Assembly: GCF_051020955.1 (NCBI RefSeq)
Contig: NC_135022.1
Span: 9,946,463-10,010,462, forward strand
Direction of reading: 5' to 3'
DNA from: Megalopta genalis
Taxonomy: Eukaryota; Arthropoda; Insecta; Hymenoptera; Halictidae
Length of the DNA stretch: 64,000 nucleotides
Shown one piece after another: positions 50,201 through 59,778 of the stretch (position 1 is its first letter; every line of letters starts with the position of its first letter). The translations under genes and the position numbers were made by a program. The notes under the pieces were generated by a model. The model was not told the DNA's origin, did not search any database, and was given only the letters and a program-made list of their open reading frames with translations.

Positions 50201-50918
50201 AATTTAATCTTTTACACTTTTAACTAATAAATTATTCTAATATTTTTATACCCGTAAAGCATTTACTAAATAATATTTTTATAAAGTTAACAATTAAGTA
50301 AAAATATTTTATAAATCAATTTAAAATAATTACTAATAATATAACATATTTAATTTTTTATGTTTTTAACTGAAATTTTATCCTAATGTTTTCATCTCCA
50401 TAGAACGTTTACTAAATAATATTTTCTTTTTTAATTAGTGGTTCAATAAAAATATTCTATAATTTATAATAATTATTAATAATATAGTAAATATAATTTT
50501 GTATATTTTTAATCAATAATCTATTTTAATCTTTTGCCCCAATAAAGAAATTGATAAGTATTAGTTCTTAAAAAATAATAATTCGATACAAACATTTTAT
50601 AAATTAATTAAAAAAAAATTATTACTAATATAACAAATTTAATTCTTTACATTTTTTCTCAGAATCTCGTGTACCCGAAAATGTGTGCCTGAAAATCTCG
50701 GGTCCCGATCCAATGGGGAAACTCTCGCGGTAGTAATCGAACTGCGGGAGCCAGCCGATCGTGCTCACCTGGTGCAAGCAGGGAGATCTGTTGGCGCTTC
50801 GATTTCTCGGGGAGTTGCAGTTCGAGTCGAACCCCTTCTCCCCCTTTTTCCGATCCTTTTTCTTCTTCGATCGCACGATATGCGCCTCCATCCACGTGCG
50901 CAGTTTCGTCCCGAACAT
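37201..50918 (-). CDS. Large intracellular low-complexity protein with a C-terminal coiled coil, family not recognised
   Basis: Eight coding exons: 50918-50769, 47118-46541, 45959-45620, 44208-43496, 41404-40990, 39116-38203, 38075-37906 and 37424-37201. Phases agree at every joint and the total is 3504 bases (1167 residues). The N-terminus is basic (MFGTKLRTWMEAHIVRSKKK) with no signal peptide. Next come a Ser/Thr/Tyr-rich block (SPESAYSTGYSTDGTSPG, PEYYINIRTGTHYF), Gly/Pro repeats, a Ser/Gly stretch with GHGHGHGHGH, and an acidic block (DILSDSDPTDCEDCIDSLSD). A Lys/Arg-rich segment, helical segments (EIALIEADKEADKKYRELIL), a Ser/Asp/Glu cluster and KRKVYAGSTTYGRIQKTL follow. The end is a Gln/Leu/Arg coiled coil (EKVAQLRRERLVAVDAQDSQ). 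No enzyme domain or membrane helix is visible. A scaffold or cytoskeletal role is only a guess. The introns are packed with transposons. An acceptor at 51145 suggests a 5' UTR exon upstream. Confidence 0.8.
37497..37798. repeat. Long self-complementary (TA)-rich tract, TATAGTATA units
   Basis: About 300 bases of repeated TATACTATAGTATATA in the last intron of the large gene. Both strands read almost the same, so it can form cruciforms. Confidence 0.9.
39248..40132. mobile_element. Foldback MITE, family FB-A copy 1, ends GTCGGACACCTT
   Basis: Left end ATTAATAGTCGGACACCTTC; right end AAAAGGTGTCCGAACATTAA, its inverted copy. Inner arms also pair: TTTGAATTTCTTTCAGATGA against CATCGTCTAAAAAAGAAATT. 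It interrupts an intron of the large gene. An AT-rich run at 39292-39452 lies inside. The same family recurs at 42481-43320. Confidence 0.75.
40474..40735. repeat. AT-rich simple repeat of TTA and TATAT units
   Basis: TTATTATTATTA at about 40477-40494, then long TATATA/ATAATA runs at 40567-40735, in an intron of the large gene. Confidence 0.85.
41441..42078. mobile_element. piggyBac-like MITE with TTAA borders, carrying a nested foldback MITE
   Basis: It begins TTAACCTTTTAGGCACGACG and ends CCGTACCTAAAAGGTTAA, inverted copies, with TTAA at both edges as in piggyBac target duplication. Near the left end ACGACGCG(C/T)CACTATAGTGGCTTGC occurs twice (about 41456-41480 and 41499-41523), a typical subterminal repeat. 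No transposase is encoded. The middle holds the separate element at 41621-41985. Confidence 0.8.
41621..41985. mobile_element. Foldback MITE, CAGGGTGTCCC family, copy 1, nested
   Basis: Almost the whole element is one long inverted repeat. The left end is CAGGGTGTCCCAAAAATGTC and the right end CATTTTTGGGACACTCTG; the inner sequence GAGTTATCAACGAAAAACAG mirrors CTGTTTTTCGTTGATAACTC. It is strongly similar to 54678-55041. A TA precedes the left end. Confidence 0.85.
42121..42262. mobile_element. Left piece of a CAGTAA-type foldback MITE (same family as 49630-50068)
   Basis: It begins CAGTAAATTCCCTCGAATTG and contains CGATTATTCGAACCTCGCGG, related to the element at 49847 (ACGATTATGCGAGATTTGCG). 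A matching right piece lies at about 43330-43450, so this copy looks split by the material between. Confidence 0.55.
42374..42414. repeat. (CT)n microsatellite
   Basis: About 18 CT units in a row. Confidence 0.95.
42481..43320. mobile_element. Foldback MITE, family FB-A copy 2
   Basis: The left arm runs from AAGACCACTTGAAAAACGGT and the right arm ends CGGTCTGGTCTTAAAAAAAT. Inner arms pair (GATGATAGAGGGGCCAGTCT against CTGGCCCCTGTATCATCTGA). The phrase ATGATAGAGG(G/A)(G/A)CCAGTCT is shared with 39248-40132. A tandem AATATAATTTAAATGTAATA repeat lies at about 42775-42880. Confidence 0.7.
43330..43450. mobile_element. Right piece of the CAGTAA-type foldback MITE
   Basis: It contains AATAAAAACGAGACTCGAAC followed by AATCGTATCTCCGCTTCCGA, matching the inverted half of the elements at 49630-50068 (CTCGAATAATCGTATCTCCT). 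Confidence 0.5.
44565..45600. mobile_element. piggyBac-like element with TTAACCCTT termini, copy 1
   Basis: It is flanked by TTAA on both sides: left TTAACCCTTAGCACTCCGAA, right GAGTGCAAAGGGTTAA. Near the right end GATGTCCCACGAGAGGG(G/T) and a close variant occur twice, typical subterminal repeats. A short minus-strand frame (about 45010-44790) starts MAKRSNTNESRDTSSSEDEL and is acidic and serine-rich. It could be a remnant of a piggyBac-type N-terminus, but no catalytic part is present. The same element, inverted, is at 61081-62535. It sits in an intron of the large gene. Confidence 0.8.
46100..46470. other. Intron of the large gene, AT-rich, no feature
   Basis: Between the exons at 47118-46541 and 45959-45620. 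I see nothing repeated or coding in it. Confidence 0.4.
47237..47277. repeat. (CGT)n trinucleotide repeat
   Basis: About a dozen CGT units in an intron of the large gene, just upstream of the exon at 47118. Confidence 0.9.
47697..47896. repeat. (TATTA)n/(TATAT)n tract
   Basis: About 200 bases of TATTATATTATATTATAT-type repeats within the hAT-like element. Confidence 0.9.
48029..48364. mobile_element. Foldback MITE, CAGGGTGTCCCGAAAG family, nested
   Basis: It begins CAGGGTGTCCCGAAAGTTAT and ends GATTTCTGGGACCTG. Long inverted arms include GCAACTTTTTCCTTAGCAAA against ACGCTAAGGAAAAAGTTGCT. TA precedes it. It is related to, but distinct from, the elements at 41621 and 54678. Confidence 0.75.
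48567..48843. mobile_element. Internally deleted mariner (TTGGGTTGGCAACTAAGTAA ends), nested in another mariner
   Basis: Ends TTGGGTTGGCAACTAAGTAA and TTACTTAGTTGCCAACCCAA are perfect inverted copies, and TA lies on both sides (48565-48566, 48844-48845). At 277 bases it keeps only a short 3' transposase piece (WAEGHRTKWKIHYK region). Same family as 51990-53493 and 58611-59210. Confidence 0.9.
48900..49546 (+). pseudogene. Mariner transposase, broken
   Basis: Reading needs at least two frame changes around 48995-49090. The second half (49090-49546) is a continuous frame. The N-terminal DNA-binding region lies before the nested insertion and is not recognisable. Confidence 0.8.
49630..50068. 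repeat. Two tandem copies of a CAGTAATGTCTCC foldback MITE
   Basis: Copy 1 is about 49630-49846, copy 2 about 49847-50068. Each starts CAGTAATGTCTCCCTAATTG and is a near-complete palindrome, with GACGCTCAAATTGTGCAC mirrored at the far end. The shared inner phrase TACTTGTTGATAATCCGTAA occurs in both. Confidence 0.85.
50069..50700. repeat. AT-rich repeat-like DNA between the tandem MITEs and the first coding exon of the large gene
   Basis: Phrases such as AAAATATTTTATAATTTATA recur at about 50160, 50285 and 50450, suggesting diverged tandem units of about 130-150 bases. Both edges carry GTGTACCCGA, so it may be a decayed transposon. Confidence 0.45.
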
Positions 50919-51989
50919 GTTGCACGCTGTTCAAATCGATGAAACGGCGAGGCGCGAAAAATTCGGAGCAGGTCCGTCGGTGGTTCGCCAATTATCGTTG
51001 GCACGCAACGGGCCTCGCGGTTTCGAAGCTCGCGGGCTGCTCGCATCTACGTGGTCCTCGCTTCTCCGTCGGTTAACGTCGCGAATCGTTGCGGCGCCAC
51101 GTCGTTTCGCGGCGTTCGTCGCCGACGCGAGCCGTCGCAGGATCTGAAACACGCGAGGACGGAACTCGTTAGCACCGTGCGGCGACGGTAGTCGCGCGGA
51201 GCTCTCGTCGGCGGATCTCGTCGGCGAATCTCTCGTTGCGACTTCCAACGCCGCGGGGTTGGCACCTCTATTTCCGGGGAGCGAAACACCCGAGGGACTT
51301 CCGTCGGTGAAATCAACGCGGCACTCCGCGCCCGACCGCACCCACCCCTTTACAGCCACCGCGTTATAATTTCCGGCTTCTCTTAAATCCAGGGTAGTCG
51401 TGTGCGGTTCGGTGTCTCGAGGCGCGTACTCTCTCGCTTCGAAACCGTATTCGAATTTCGGCTGGTCCCGATTGCCGACCGGTTTACCATCCGCAGCGGA
51501 TTGCGGCGCGGCGCGGCGCGGACCGACCCGGGGCGGAAAGGAAAAGAAAACGTTCGGAACGCTTCCAGAGCTTTCATATTTGATGAAAGGTGAAAAGGCC
51601 GCGACGTTTTCGCGCTCTCAACGTCCCGACCCTCGTTTCTGCGCCAGGTTTCTGTCGGCTCTCCCCTCGACCCAGATCTTGTCGGGAGGACGACCGCCGC
51701 CGGCGGCCGGCGACCGGCGGCCGGCGACCGGCGGCCAGACGAGATAAACGAAAAACGAGCCTGCTTTTCCCTGGAACGATAACCGAAGCCAAAGGTAAAC
51801 AGCTCCTCCTGTTGCTGCATAGTTCATGCACGTCGCGGACAAACGGCTCTCGCGTAAGCGTCTCCGAGATACGCGCGGCGAGCTACGCCGGAGGACTTCG
51901 AGGAACGCCAAAGACGATCGGCGGTATCGTTCTGCGCCGAGCAACGTCTAACTTTCGATATTCGCTGCATTGTTGGTTAATTTGATGTA
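50919..51989. other. GC-rich region upstream of the large gene, with a CCGGCGACCGG minisatellite
   Basis: An acceptor (TTTCAG on the minus strand, at 51145) suggests a 5' UTR exon 51144-50769. A short tandem array of CGGCCGGCGACCGG units lies at about 51697-51737. No coding exon is supported further right. Confidence 0.4.
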
Positions 51990-52104
51990 TTGGGTTGGCA
52001 ACTAAGTAATTGTCGATTTCACAGTTATAGATGTCTCTCACTCCCATTTTTATGGTATTCGTAAATGTTATATTATAAAATTATTGTTATTATTATTATT
52101 ATTA

Positions 52105-52631
52105 GGTCTACCGGAAAGTTCTGTGTTTTCATACATTTAATAATATTTATTGTAGAATATACTTTGCATCGTTACTTATGACTTCTTGCCGGCGCGATGG
52201 CAACTTGTAAATGTCATTTTTAAAAAATGATTTATTTTTAGCGGCGAAGAACTCGACCAGTGCTTGGTTGACATCGGCTTCGGTTTTGAATTTCTTTTTC
52301 CTGTAAAAAGTTTTGCAAAGAGAGAAACAAGCGACAATCGGAGGGTGCTAGGTCTGGGGAGTACGGTGGATGCGACAGAATTTCCCGGCCTAGCTCTGCG
52401 ATTTTCTGACGAGTCGACAAAGCAGCATGTGGCCTGGCATTATCGTCGGTAGCCATGTTTTCACGATCGCGTCTCGCTTAATAACGACACGAGACATCTT
52501 TGTTTCAGTTTATTTGGGAGAGTATATGCGTGTAAATGCAATGATAAAGAGAGATAGTCGTATATGTCTCGAATCAACATGTGCATATGCGTTGAAACTT
52601 GAAGTGACACTGTCGGACAGAACTTTCCGGT
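52105..52631 (-). mobile_element. Mariner fragment of a second family, ends TACCGGAAAGTTCTGT
   Basis: Inverted ends TACCGGAAAGTTCTGT and ACAGAACTTTCCGGTA. The minus-strand frame at 52456-52238 carries DNARPH and HPPYSPDLAPSDCRLF, the mariner catalytic region, reduced by internal deletion. It lies inside the element 51990-53493. Confidence 0.85.
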
Positions 52632-52712
52632 AATAATATAATTACCGTATCTATTCATGTATAAAAATTTTCTTTTTATATACATACGTCACTCTCATGG
52701 GGATGATTTGTA

Positions 52713-52905
52713 TTAACCCTTTGCACTCGAAGCCAATTTAACAGTAAATCTAAAATAATTTTTCCGATTCCAATTTATATGACAAAGTGCATTTTATGCA
52801 TACGAAATCGAGTCTCCTGATTTATAGAACAGTTATGCTTTTAATAATATTTATAATCTAAGCTTCGATGATATAAAAGTGATATTAGAACGTGATACAA
52901 TAATA
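52713..52905. mobile_element. piggyBac-like MITE fragment with TTAACCCTTTGCACTCG end
   Basis: Starts TTAACCCTTTGCACTCGAAG. The inner sequence matches the element core at 12440-12650. The far end is lost in the AT simple repeat. Confidence 0.6.
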
Positions 52906-53027
52906 TATATAATAATAATATATAACAATAATATATAATAATAATAACAATAATAATAATAATAACAACAACAACAATAATAATAATAATAATAATAATA
53001 ATATATAAGACCTAAAATATTATGTTA

Positions 53028-53426
53028 TTTTTTATTATCCGTGAATGTCAGCAACTGGACAAATTGAATGCAGCGGTCAAGGAAAAGCGAGCAGAATTGG
53101 TCAATCGAAAAGGTGTCATTTTCCAGCAGGACAATGCTAGGCCGCACACGTCTTTGTCCACTCGGCAAAAATTCATGGATATTGCTTGGGAATTGATGTT
53201 ACACCCACCATATAGCCCCGATCTCGCGCCATCGGATTACCACTTATTCCGATCCCTGGACAACTCCCTTCGTGGTAAAACTTTTAACGACGATGACGCT
53301 GTAAAATCTCGCTTAACTCAGTTTTTGGCCGAAAAGGATCAGACTTTCTACGAGCGTGGAATTTTCAAGTTGTCGGAGAGACGGCAAAAGGACATCGAAC
53401 AAAATGGAAAATACATTACAGATTAA
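53028..53426 (+). pseudogene. Mariner transposase, C-terminal part only
   Basis: One open frame with the second and third catalytic aspartates (QQDNARPH and PPYSPDLAPSDYH). No start or first catalytic region; not functional. Confidence 0.85.
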
Positions 53427-53493
53427 ACTTCGCTCCAAGTAAAAAAGAATTTTTTATTTCATCGAACAAATCGGCAATTAGTTGCCAACCCAA

Positions 53494-54677
53494 TGGATCG
53501 GTTCGCTCCTGTATTCTCCGTGTATCCTCCCCGTAGCCCTCTCGCAACAAGATTCCTAAGCGCGACGAGAACGAGACTGGGATATCCCATGCGGCACGCC
53601 GACCGGGAACGAGCGAGTACATACGCGCGGTTTTACCTGCTCGAGCCCGACCTCGAGCTAATTCGCTCGCGTTACGGTTCCCGAGGCCGAGTCGTCGGCG
53701 TATCGATTATCGCCGTGATCCAAGGTGCTGGAGCAGGGTGCGTGGAGCTTCTCTGCCGAAGGACTGCTCCCGGCTCGAGTATGCAAATGAAACCCGGCAA
53801 GCAAACCGGCAAAGAGAAAGAGAACGTGGAAAGAAAAGGGGAAAGGGCAAGGGAGAGGTGTTAGCCGCCACGTGGTTAGGGGTGGTGAAAGGGTTCGATC
53901 GAGCACCGCTGACGGTAGCCGCGGCTCGTGGCCCGCGGTGTCGTCGTCATGGCAACCATCCGAGGTCTCGCCCCAGGCGAGCCTGGGATCCACCGGTGGG
54001 ATCCAACGGTTCGTCGGATCCAACGATCCGGGATCGAAACGCGTCGACGTTGCCGTCGACGTCGACGCGGCCGAACGCGATTTTCACGGTCATCCCGGCT
54101 CCGCCGCCGGGATACCCCCGACTCCTATTCCAGCGAACGCAAACCGGGTCCGTCCTCGTTTTGCCGCGTCGCGTGGAACGCAGCCACGGCCGCGTCGACC
54201 GTCGAATAAAATTAGAAATCGCGCCCCGGTTCCACGATACCCGGCACCGCGGTCTCCCGATCGCTCTCCGGCCGTTCCATCTCGTTTTTATAGAGATCCG
54301 AAATAGCGAATCGATCCCGTCCCGGACACGACGATAAGCCGCAGTTTTGCGGACGTAAATGGTACACCACGCCGATTCCTCGCAGATAAGAATCGATACT
54401 GCGCGATCCACGGTTCATATGGTCGTTTTCGGCACGAAGAAAGCGGTCGCGGATTCGGACGCCGTCGGTTCGACGACGACCAGGCGACACGGCCGAAAAT
54501 AATCGCGTCGACGTTCGCCGCCGATTTCCTTCTGTTGGAGAAATAACGTTTAAATGAAAATGGAACGATACGCTCCTTTAACTTTTGCGCCGTTGAAACT
54601 CGTTGATCTCATTTGCATCGGCGCCCTCTATTCATCCCTTTTCCAAAACCTTGGTCTCACATACATATGTATATATA
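53494..54677. other. GC-rich unique DNA without a supported gene
   Basis: Several overlapping open frames on both strands arise from high GC and few stops. None shows a domain, a clear splice pattern or codon bias favouring one frame. Confidence 0.4.
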
Positions 54678-55041
54678 CAGGTTGTCCAAAAATGTCTCGC
54701 AATCCGGAAATGGCGGGTTCCTCGGATCATTCGAAGCAACTTTTCCCTTTGCAAAAATTTTCTCCGAGGCGCCGTTAACGAGTTATCAACGAAAAACGGT
54801 GACCAATGAGAGGCGAGCTCGGCTGGCGCGAGGCGACCCAGCCAATGAGCGGAACCGGGCTTCGCGCGCTGGTTGTCTGGGCCGCCTCGCGTCTGCCGTA
54901 CTCGATTCTTATTGGTGGCTGTTTTTCGTTGATAGCTCGTTAACGGTGCCTCGGAGAACATTTTTGTAAAAGAAGAAGTTGCTTCGAATGATCCGAGGAA
55001 CCCGCCATTTCCGGATTGCGAGACATTTTTAGAACATCTTG
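54678..55041. mobile_element. Foldback MITE, CAGGTTGTCC family, copy 2
   Basis: Begins CAGGTTGTCCAAAAATGTCT and ends GACATTTTTAGAACATCTTG, with TA on both sides (54676-54677, 55042-55043). Nearly all of its 364 bases form one inverted repeat. It closely matches the nested copy at 41621-41985. Confidence 0.88.
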
Positions 55042-55448
55042 TATGCATATACATATATATATATGATCTTATTCCTAATACCGTCATCTATCTTATAATT
55101 AACACGTCGGTTCTTGCCAGGGCGATCCACCGAAGGAAATGGTCCCGGTTATTTCGGTTCTGGGCAAAACGCGACCGACTAGGGTCGGATTCGCCGTGAA
55201 ATTTCCATGGATTCGGAAAGGAACGCGACAAACGTCGAGAAAGATGGTCTTCTGGCCGTTGGCCAAGAGAGAACGGTGCCGTCCACGAGCCGACGGGAGA
55301 ATCTCGGCGACCTCGAACGCGACCCGATAGGGACGCGTTTAGCGGAATCGCGCTCGGTCACGGTCGCCGGGGCTGCTAAAGTTGCTCGCGGATTTCAATG
55401 AAACATTAATTGGGAGTCGCCGGGGGAAATGGCAAAAGTTAAAATGCC

Positions 55449-55540
55449 AGAGCGAGAGAGAGAGCGCGCGAGAGCGAAAGAGAGAGAGAGCGCGAGAGAG
55501 AGAGCGAGAGAGTGCGAGAGCGAGAGAGCGCGAGATCGAG

Positions 55541-55584
<44 letters not shown>

Positions 55585-55691
55585 CGAGAGAGAGAGAGAT
55601 CGAGAGCGAGAGGGAGAGATCGAGAGCGAGAGAGAGAGAGCGCGAGAGCAAGATCGAAAGAGAGAGAGAGAGAGAGCGAGAGAGAGAAGCA
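55449..55691. repeat. (GA)n/(GAGC)n microsatellite tract
   Basis: About 240 bases of GAGAGAGCGAGAGC-type purine-rich repeats. Long open frames across it (repeats of RERE or SLSL) are artefacts. Confidence 0.95.
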
Positions 55692-58610
55692 AAAAGCAAA
55701 ACTCGGCCCTTCCAACGGCCGTCGTCGACGCACCCTCTCGCCGTACCGGCTAATTCGAACGAGAGCAACCCTCGAGGTAGCGCGCGTCGTTGCCGAATCT
55801 AATCGAATCCGATGCTCTTCGAAAGGTTTTCGGACGCGGGATGAAAAAAGCCCGCGCCGGGAGCAGGCCGTCGCGACGACTCCGCGAGAAAGGTTGCGAC
55901 GCGTCCACGAGCGAACCGGCTCGATCGCGATATCGCTCGATCCGACGACGAACGCGAGTAGGCGGCGGGTCGAGTTACGGCGGGCCAATGGGGCAATGGA
56001 CCGACGTTTGCATTCTTTCGCTCGCCGGCTTTGATTTCCGAGTAAGCACGGCGAGCGTCGTCGACGACCATTCGACGAGCCGGCGAGCGTAATCGCGAGC
56101 GCGCGCGCGTCCTTGGGATTTTTCCTCGACCCGTTTCTTATTCGTACGCCAATTCGAGGGGTACGCGAGAAAAGCGTGCCAACGCTCGCGTGAACGAGTC
56201 TCTGCGAATCCCCGCTCGTCCCCGCCGCGAACCCCCGGCATCCTTCTTACCGAAGAACGTTCCGTTGGTTCGACGATGACACCGCGGCTGGAGACGGCGA
56301 GAGGCCGCACAACCTCGTGCCAGTGTCACGGCCCGTGCGGGCTCGTTCCATCCGACACACGCTGAAAATCTTCGAAATACGATCGGCGCCCGTCGCGACG
56401 CTCGCTCGCTTGCTCGCGCGTTCGCGGCGATACATACACCTTCCCCGGCTCGCGTCGACTAGCCTCGCACTTTCGCGTTTCATTTTCCAACCGGTTAAAC
56501 GGCCCGGCAAGTGTAAATTCGAAAGCTTCTAGGTTATGCAACGATTATGTCCACGGCTCTGTTGGCTCTCTCGGCTCTTTGCTCTCCGCTCTCGGCGCGC
56601 GACGATTACCGAGAAGTCGTCGCGCGCGCCTCGCTTTGATCGACACGTTCTCGTCGACGATCGCCGAAACGTAGCGCGCACGCTGCCTGCAGGCTTCGCC
56701 GCAGCTCGGGACATTTCCGCGAGAGAAAGAGAGACAGGGGAGCCGAGATCTTACCTTTTTCTCCATCGAACGTCATCCCCCATCGGTTTCGAGCTGTTCT
56801 CGCGTCAAATGGAATCCGGCGATCTCGCTCCAGTGTTGTCGCGAACGCGAACCGAACGACCGGACGGGAACAACGCGAACGGGCACCCCTGGAATGCTAG
56901 CGCGTACTCGCGTGCTCGTTGACGTTTCTCGCTCTCCCTTTCGCGTCGTGTGCCCAGTGCCGAGTGCCGGCACGCGAGACTCTTCCCGAGCAAAATCGTG
57001 GACCGAGCGAACGGAGAAACGCAGCGACCTCACCCGACCGGCTGTTCGACCGAGACTGAGCGCCGTCGAATACGCACCCTTATTGGGCGGACACGTTGCA
57101 GGGCCGTACCAGAAAGGGGTGCTTCCCCTACCATTCCAGTCTATTCTCCTCGCCGTTCTCTGCTCGCTACACTTTGCTTCATTTCTCCTTCTTTTCTCTT
57201 CTCTTCTCTTCTCTTATCTTCTCTTCCTTTTCTCGTTTCTTCTCTTCTCTTCTCTCCGCCGCTCTTCTCGATTTTACTATTCTCCGTTCTTTCGCGCTCG
57301 TCTCGTCCCTTTTCTACCCTCTGCTCTGCTTCCGGCCGATGCGACGTATCCCGATGGAAGAGAGTATCGACGCGAACGTCCGTGCCTCCTCGCTGTAACC
57401 GATAGACCAACCTGCCCCGTAGTCACGGCTTTTCCATCTCGCGACGAGCAACGTGCCCGATGGAAAGGGTAGCCGCGCTACACAAACGGTTTTCCCATAG
57501 CCGATAGTCCGTCGAGCACGGCCCAAAACCCGATACCCCATAACCCATACCCCATACCCCATAGCTCCTCGGAAGCGCCCAACCAACGACAACGACCGAT
57601 GTTAATCGTCGCGAGCGCGTTCCGATCGATCCGCGATACCCGTTCGTTCGTTCGTTCGTTCCGTCAACGGCGAGATCCTCCGCGCGGCTACGAAACGATT
57701 CGCACCGGCGAATCGGCCGAGTCTCGCCAGTTGGTACACGTTATTGCGGAAATTGTTCGTTTTGTTTTTCCTTTTTGTTCGCAGCATTCGGATCTTCTCG
57801 GAGATCTATTTTTTTGCTTCATCATATTATATTATATATTATTATATCGTATTGTATTATATTGTCCCAGGTTTTAATGTCCAAACTTTGTCAGTATATT
57901 CTCTGGCACGAAATAAGACAGAAATGTTATATAAACGTAGGTCACGTAGAGCTTTGTTAAGAAGTTATGAGAAAAATTCAGGATAGGAATAGTAATCGAC
58001 TAAAAAAAAAAATAAAAAGTAGAAAAAAATCTTCGATCGATGTCAATCATGTATCGTCAACAACGGTTATTAATACACATTTCGAAATGTATTAATAAAC
58101 ACAGCTTACATAAACACACGGCATACGCTGATCTATTCGAGCCAATGCTCGCAGTAACAGCAAGTTACGTGTTTTTATATGAAAGCAACACCTGAATTTA
58201 TGCATAATACAACGTTTATTTCAGTTTTTATTTTAGAGGAACTTTTGGAAAACGATGTATATTATCTCACCGCATTTCCGATTTTCTGTTTTATGGACTT
58301 AATCGATCTGGCAAATGAGCGGCTCGTATAATTTAATAAGCGTTGCAAGTAACTAAACGCTAAGATTACATTTTTGTAAAAAAAAGACAAATATATGGAA
58401 ACGTGGAAATATTAGGTTTAAATAACAAAGTTTCAATACTGACCGGTCGATGCAATTGCGTATAGGAAATGTAGTCCTTCGATTATGGAAGGGAGGAGTG
58501 TCCTGTATGAATATCCTGTATAATACTGTCGCACCTACAAATTGGGATCATCTGCTAAGCCAATACCGAAAGAGAAACAGCAAGATTGCAATGATTTTCA
58601 TTCTCTTCTA
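55692..58610. other. GC-rich DNA with simple repeats, no supported gene
   Basis: A pyrimidine tract of TTCTC/TTTTCTTC units lies at about 57180-57275. A small CCCATA-type array (ACCCATACCCCATACCCCAT) lies at 57540-57562, a GTTC run at 57643-57662, and an AT run at 57825-57865. The DNA becomes AT-rich after 57840. It could hold distal promoter or 5' UTR exons of the large gene; I cannot show any. Confidence 0.4.
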
Positions 58611-58698
58611 TTGGGTTGGCAACTAAGTAATTGCCGATTTCAGTTATAGACGTCTCTCACTCCCATTTTTATGATATCCGTGAATGTTATATTATAAA

Positions 58699-58736
<38 letters not shown>

Positions 58737-59210
58737 GTTATTTTTTATTATCCGTGAACGTTAGCAACTGGACAAATTGAATGCAGCGGTCAAGGAAAAG
58801 CGACCAGAATTGGTCGATCGTAAAGGTGTCATTTTCCAGCAGGACAATGCTGGGCCGCACACGTCTTTGTCCACTCGGCAAAAATTGATGGATATTGCTT
58901 GGGAATTGTTGTTACACCCACCATATAGCCCCGATCTCGCGCCATCGGATTAACACTTATTTCGATCCCTGGACAACTCCCTTCGTGGTAAAACTTTTAA
59001 CGACGACGACGCTGTAAAATCTCGCTTAACTCAGTTTTTGGCCGAAAAGGATCAGACTTTCTACGAGCGTGGGATTTTCAAGTTGTCGGGGAGACGGCAG
59101 AAGGTCATCGAACAAAATGGAAAATACATTACGGATTAAACTTCGTTCCAAGTAAAAGAAAATTTTTTATTTCATCGAACAAATCGGCAATTATTTAGTT
59201 ACCAACCCAA
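58611..59210 (+). mobile_element. Mariner element, internally deleted, third copy of the TTGGGTTGGCAACTAAGTAA family
   Basis: Left end TTGGGTTGGCAACTAAGTAA, right end TTATTTAGTTACCAACCCAA, TA on both sides (58609-58610, 59211-59212). A (TTA)n run marks the internal junction at about 58698-58736. The transposase C-terminal part at about 58770-59139 has a TAA right after LAPSD in the catalytic region, so it is dead. Confidence 0.9.
58770..59139 (+). pseudogene. Mariner transposase remnant with in-frame stop
   Basis: Parallel to 53028-53426. The stop replaces the tyrosine codon after LAPSD at about 58951-58953. The N-terminal half is absent. Confidence 0.85.
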
Positions 59211-59717
59211 TACATAATAAAAAAAGCACCTCCCCGTCAGAAAAAGAACTCCATTAGGTCCCGAGGAAACATTTTCCCCTCGAGCCAAGGGTCAGCAGTG
59301 TCGCGGTAAAAACTTCTGCGGAAGTAGTTGAACTCGCGGAGTCTCCGTCGAAGACCGTGGGATCGATCGATCCGGCCGTCGGAGAGGATCTCTGAAAATG
59401 TCTCCGGTTCGCCGCGATCGCGCGAATCCCGCGGCACGGTATCGGGAATACGGGACGGCGCTTGCAGGCTCGAACGGCTGGATGCGGGAACAACGAAACG
59501 TGGAAAACGTATCGAGCCCTTCGGCCTTTCTGCTTTCGAATGAATGCCTTTAGGGGTTGCACGGCGCGAACAAAACGAAAAATCATCGATCGCTGAAACG
59601 AATGCCTTCTGGGTTTGCATGCTCGACTTTGCCATTCGGCCAGGTTATTCGAATGTCTGGCTTTCGACGCCGAGTCAATTTCGGTCGATCTCTTTCTTTC
59701 ACTGTCCCTCTCCCTCC

Positions 59718-59778
<61 letters not shown>

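Larger units (their letters stand above)
51990..53493 (+). mobile_element. Mariner element (TTGGGTTGGCAACTAAGTAA family) with nested insertions
   Basis: The left end is TTGGGTTGGCAACTAAGTAA preceded by TA. The right end is GGCAATTAGTTGCCAACCCAA, lacking a few bases. The 3' transposase portion (about 53028-53426) reads VIFQQDNARPHTSLSTRQK, LHPPYSPDLAPSDYHLFRSL and a normal end; the N-terminal half is missing. Between the left end and this part sit a second mariner (52105-52631), a TTAA piece (52713-52905) and AAT/AAC simple repeats (52905-53008). Confidence 0.87.

Noticed and set aside
55382..56034. Long Arg/Glu and Ser/Leu frames
   Set aside because: Translation of the GA microsatellite on both strands, not genes.
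57540..57562. CCCATA array considered as telomere-like
   Set aside because: Insect telomere repeat is TTAGG; this is only a few units of an unrelated repeat.
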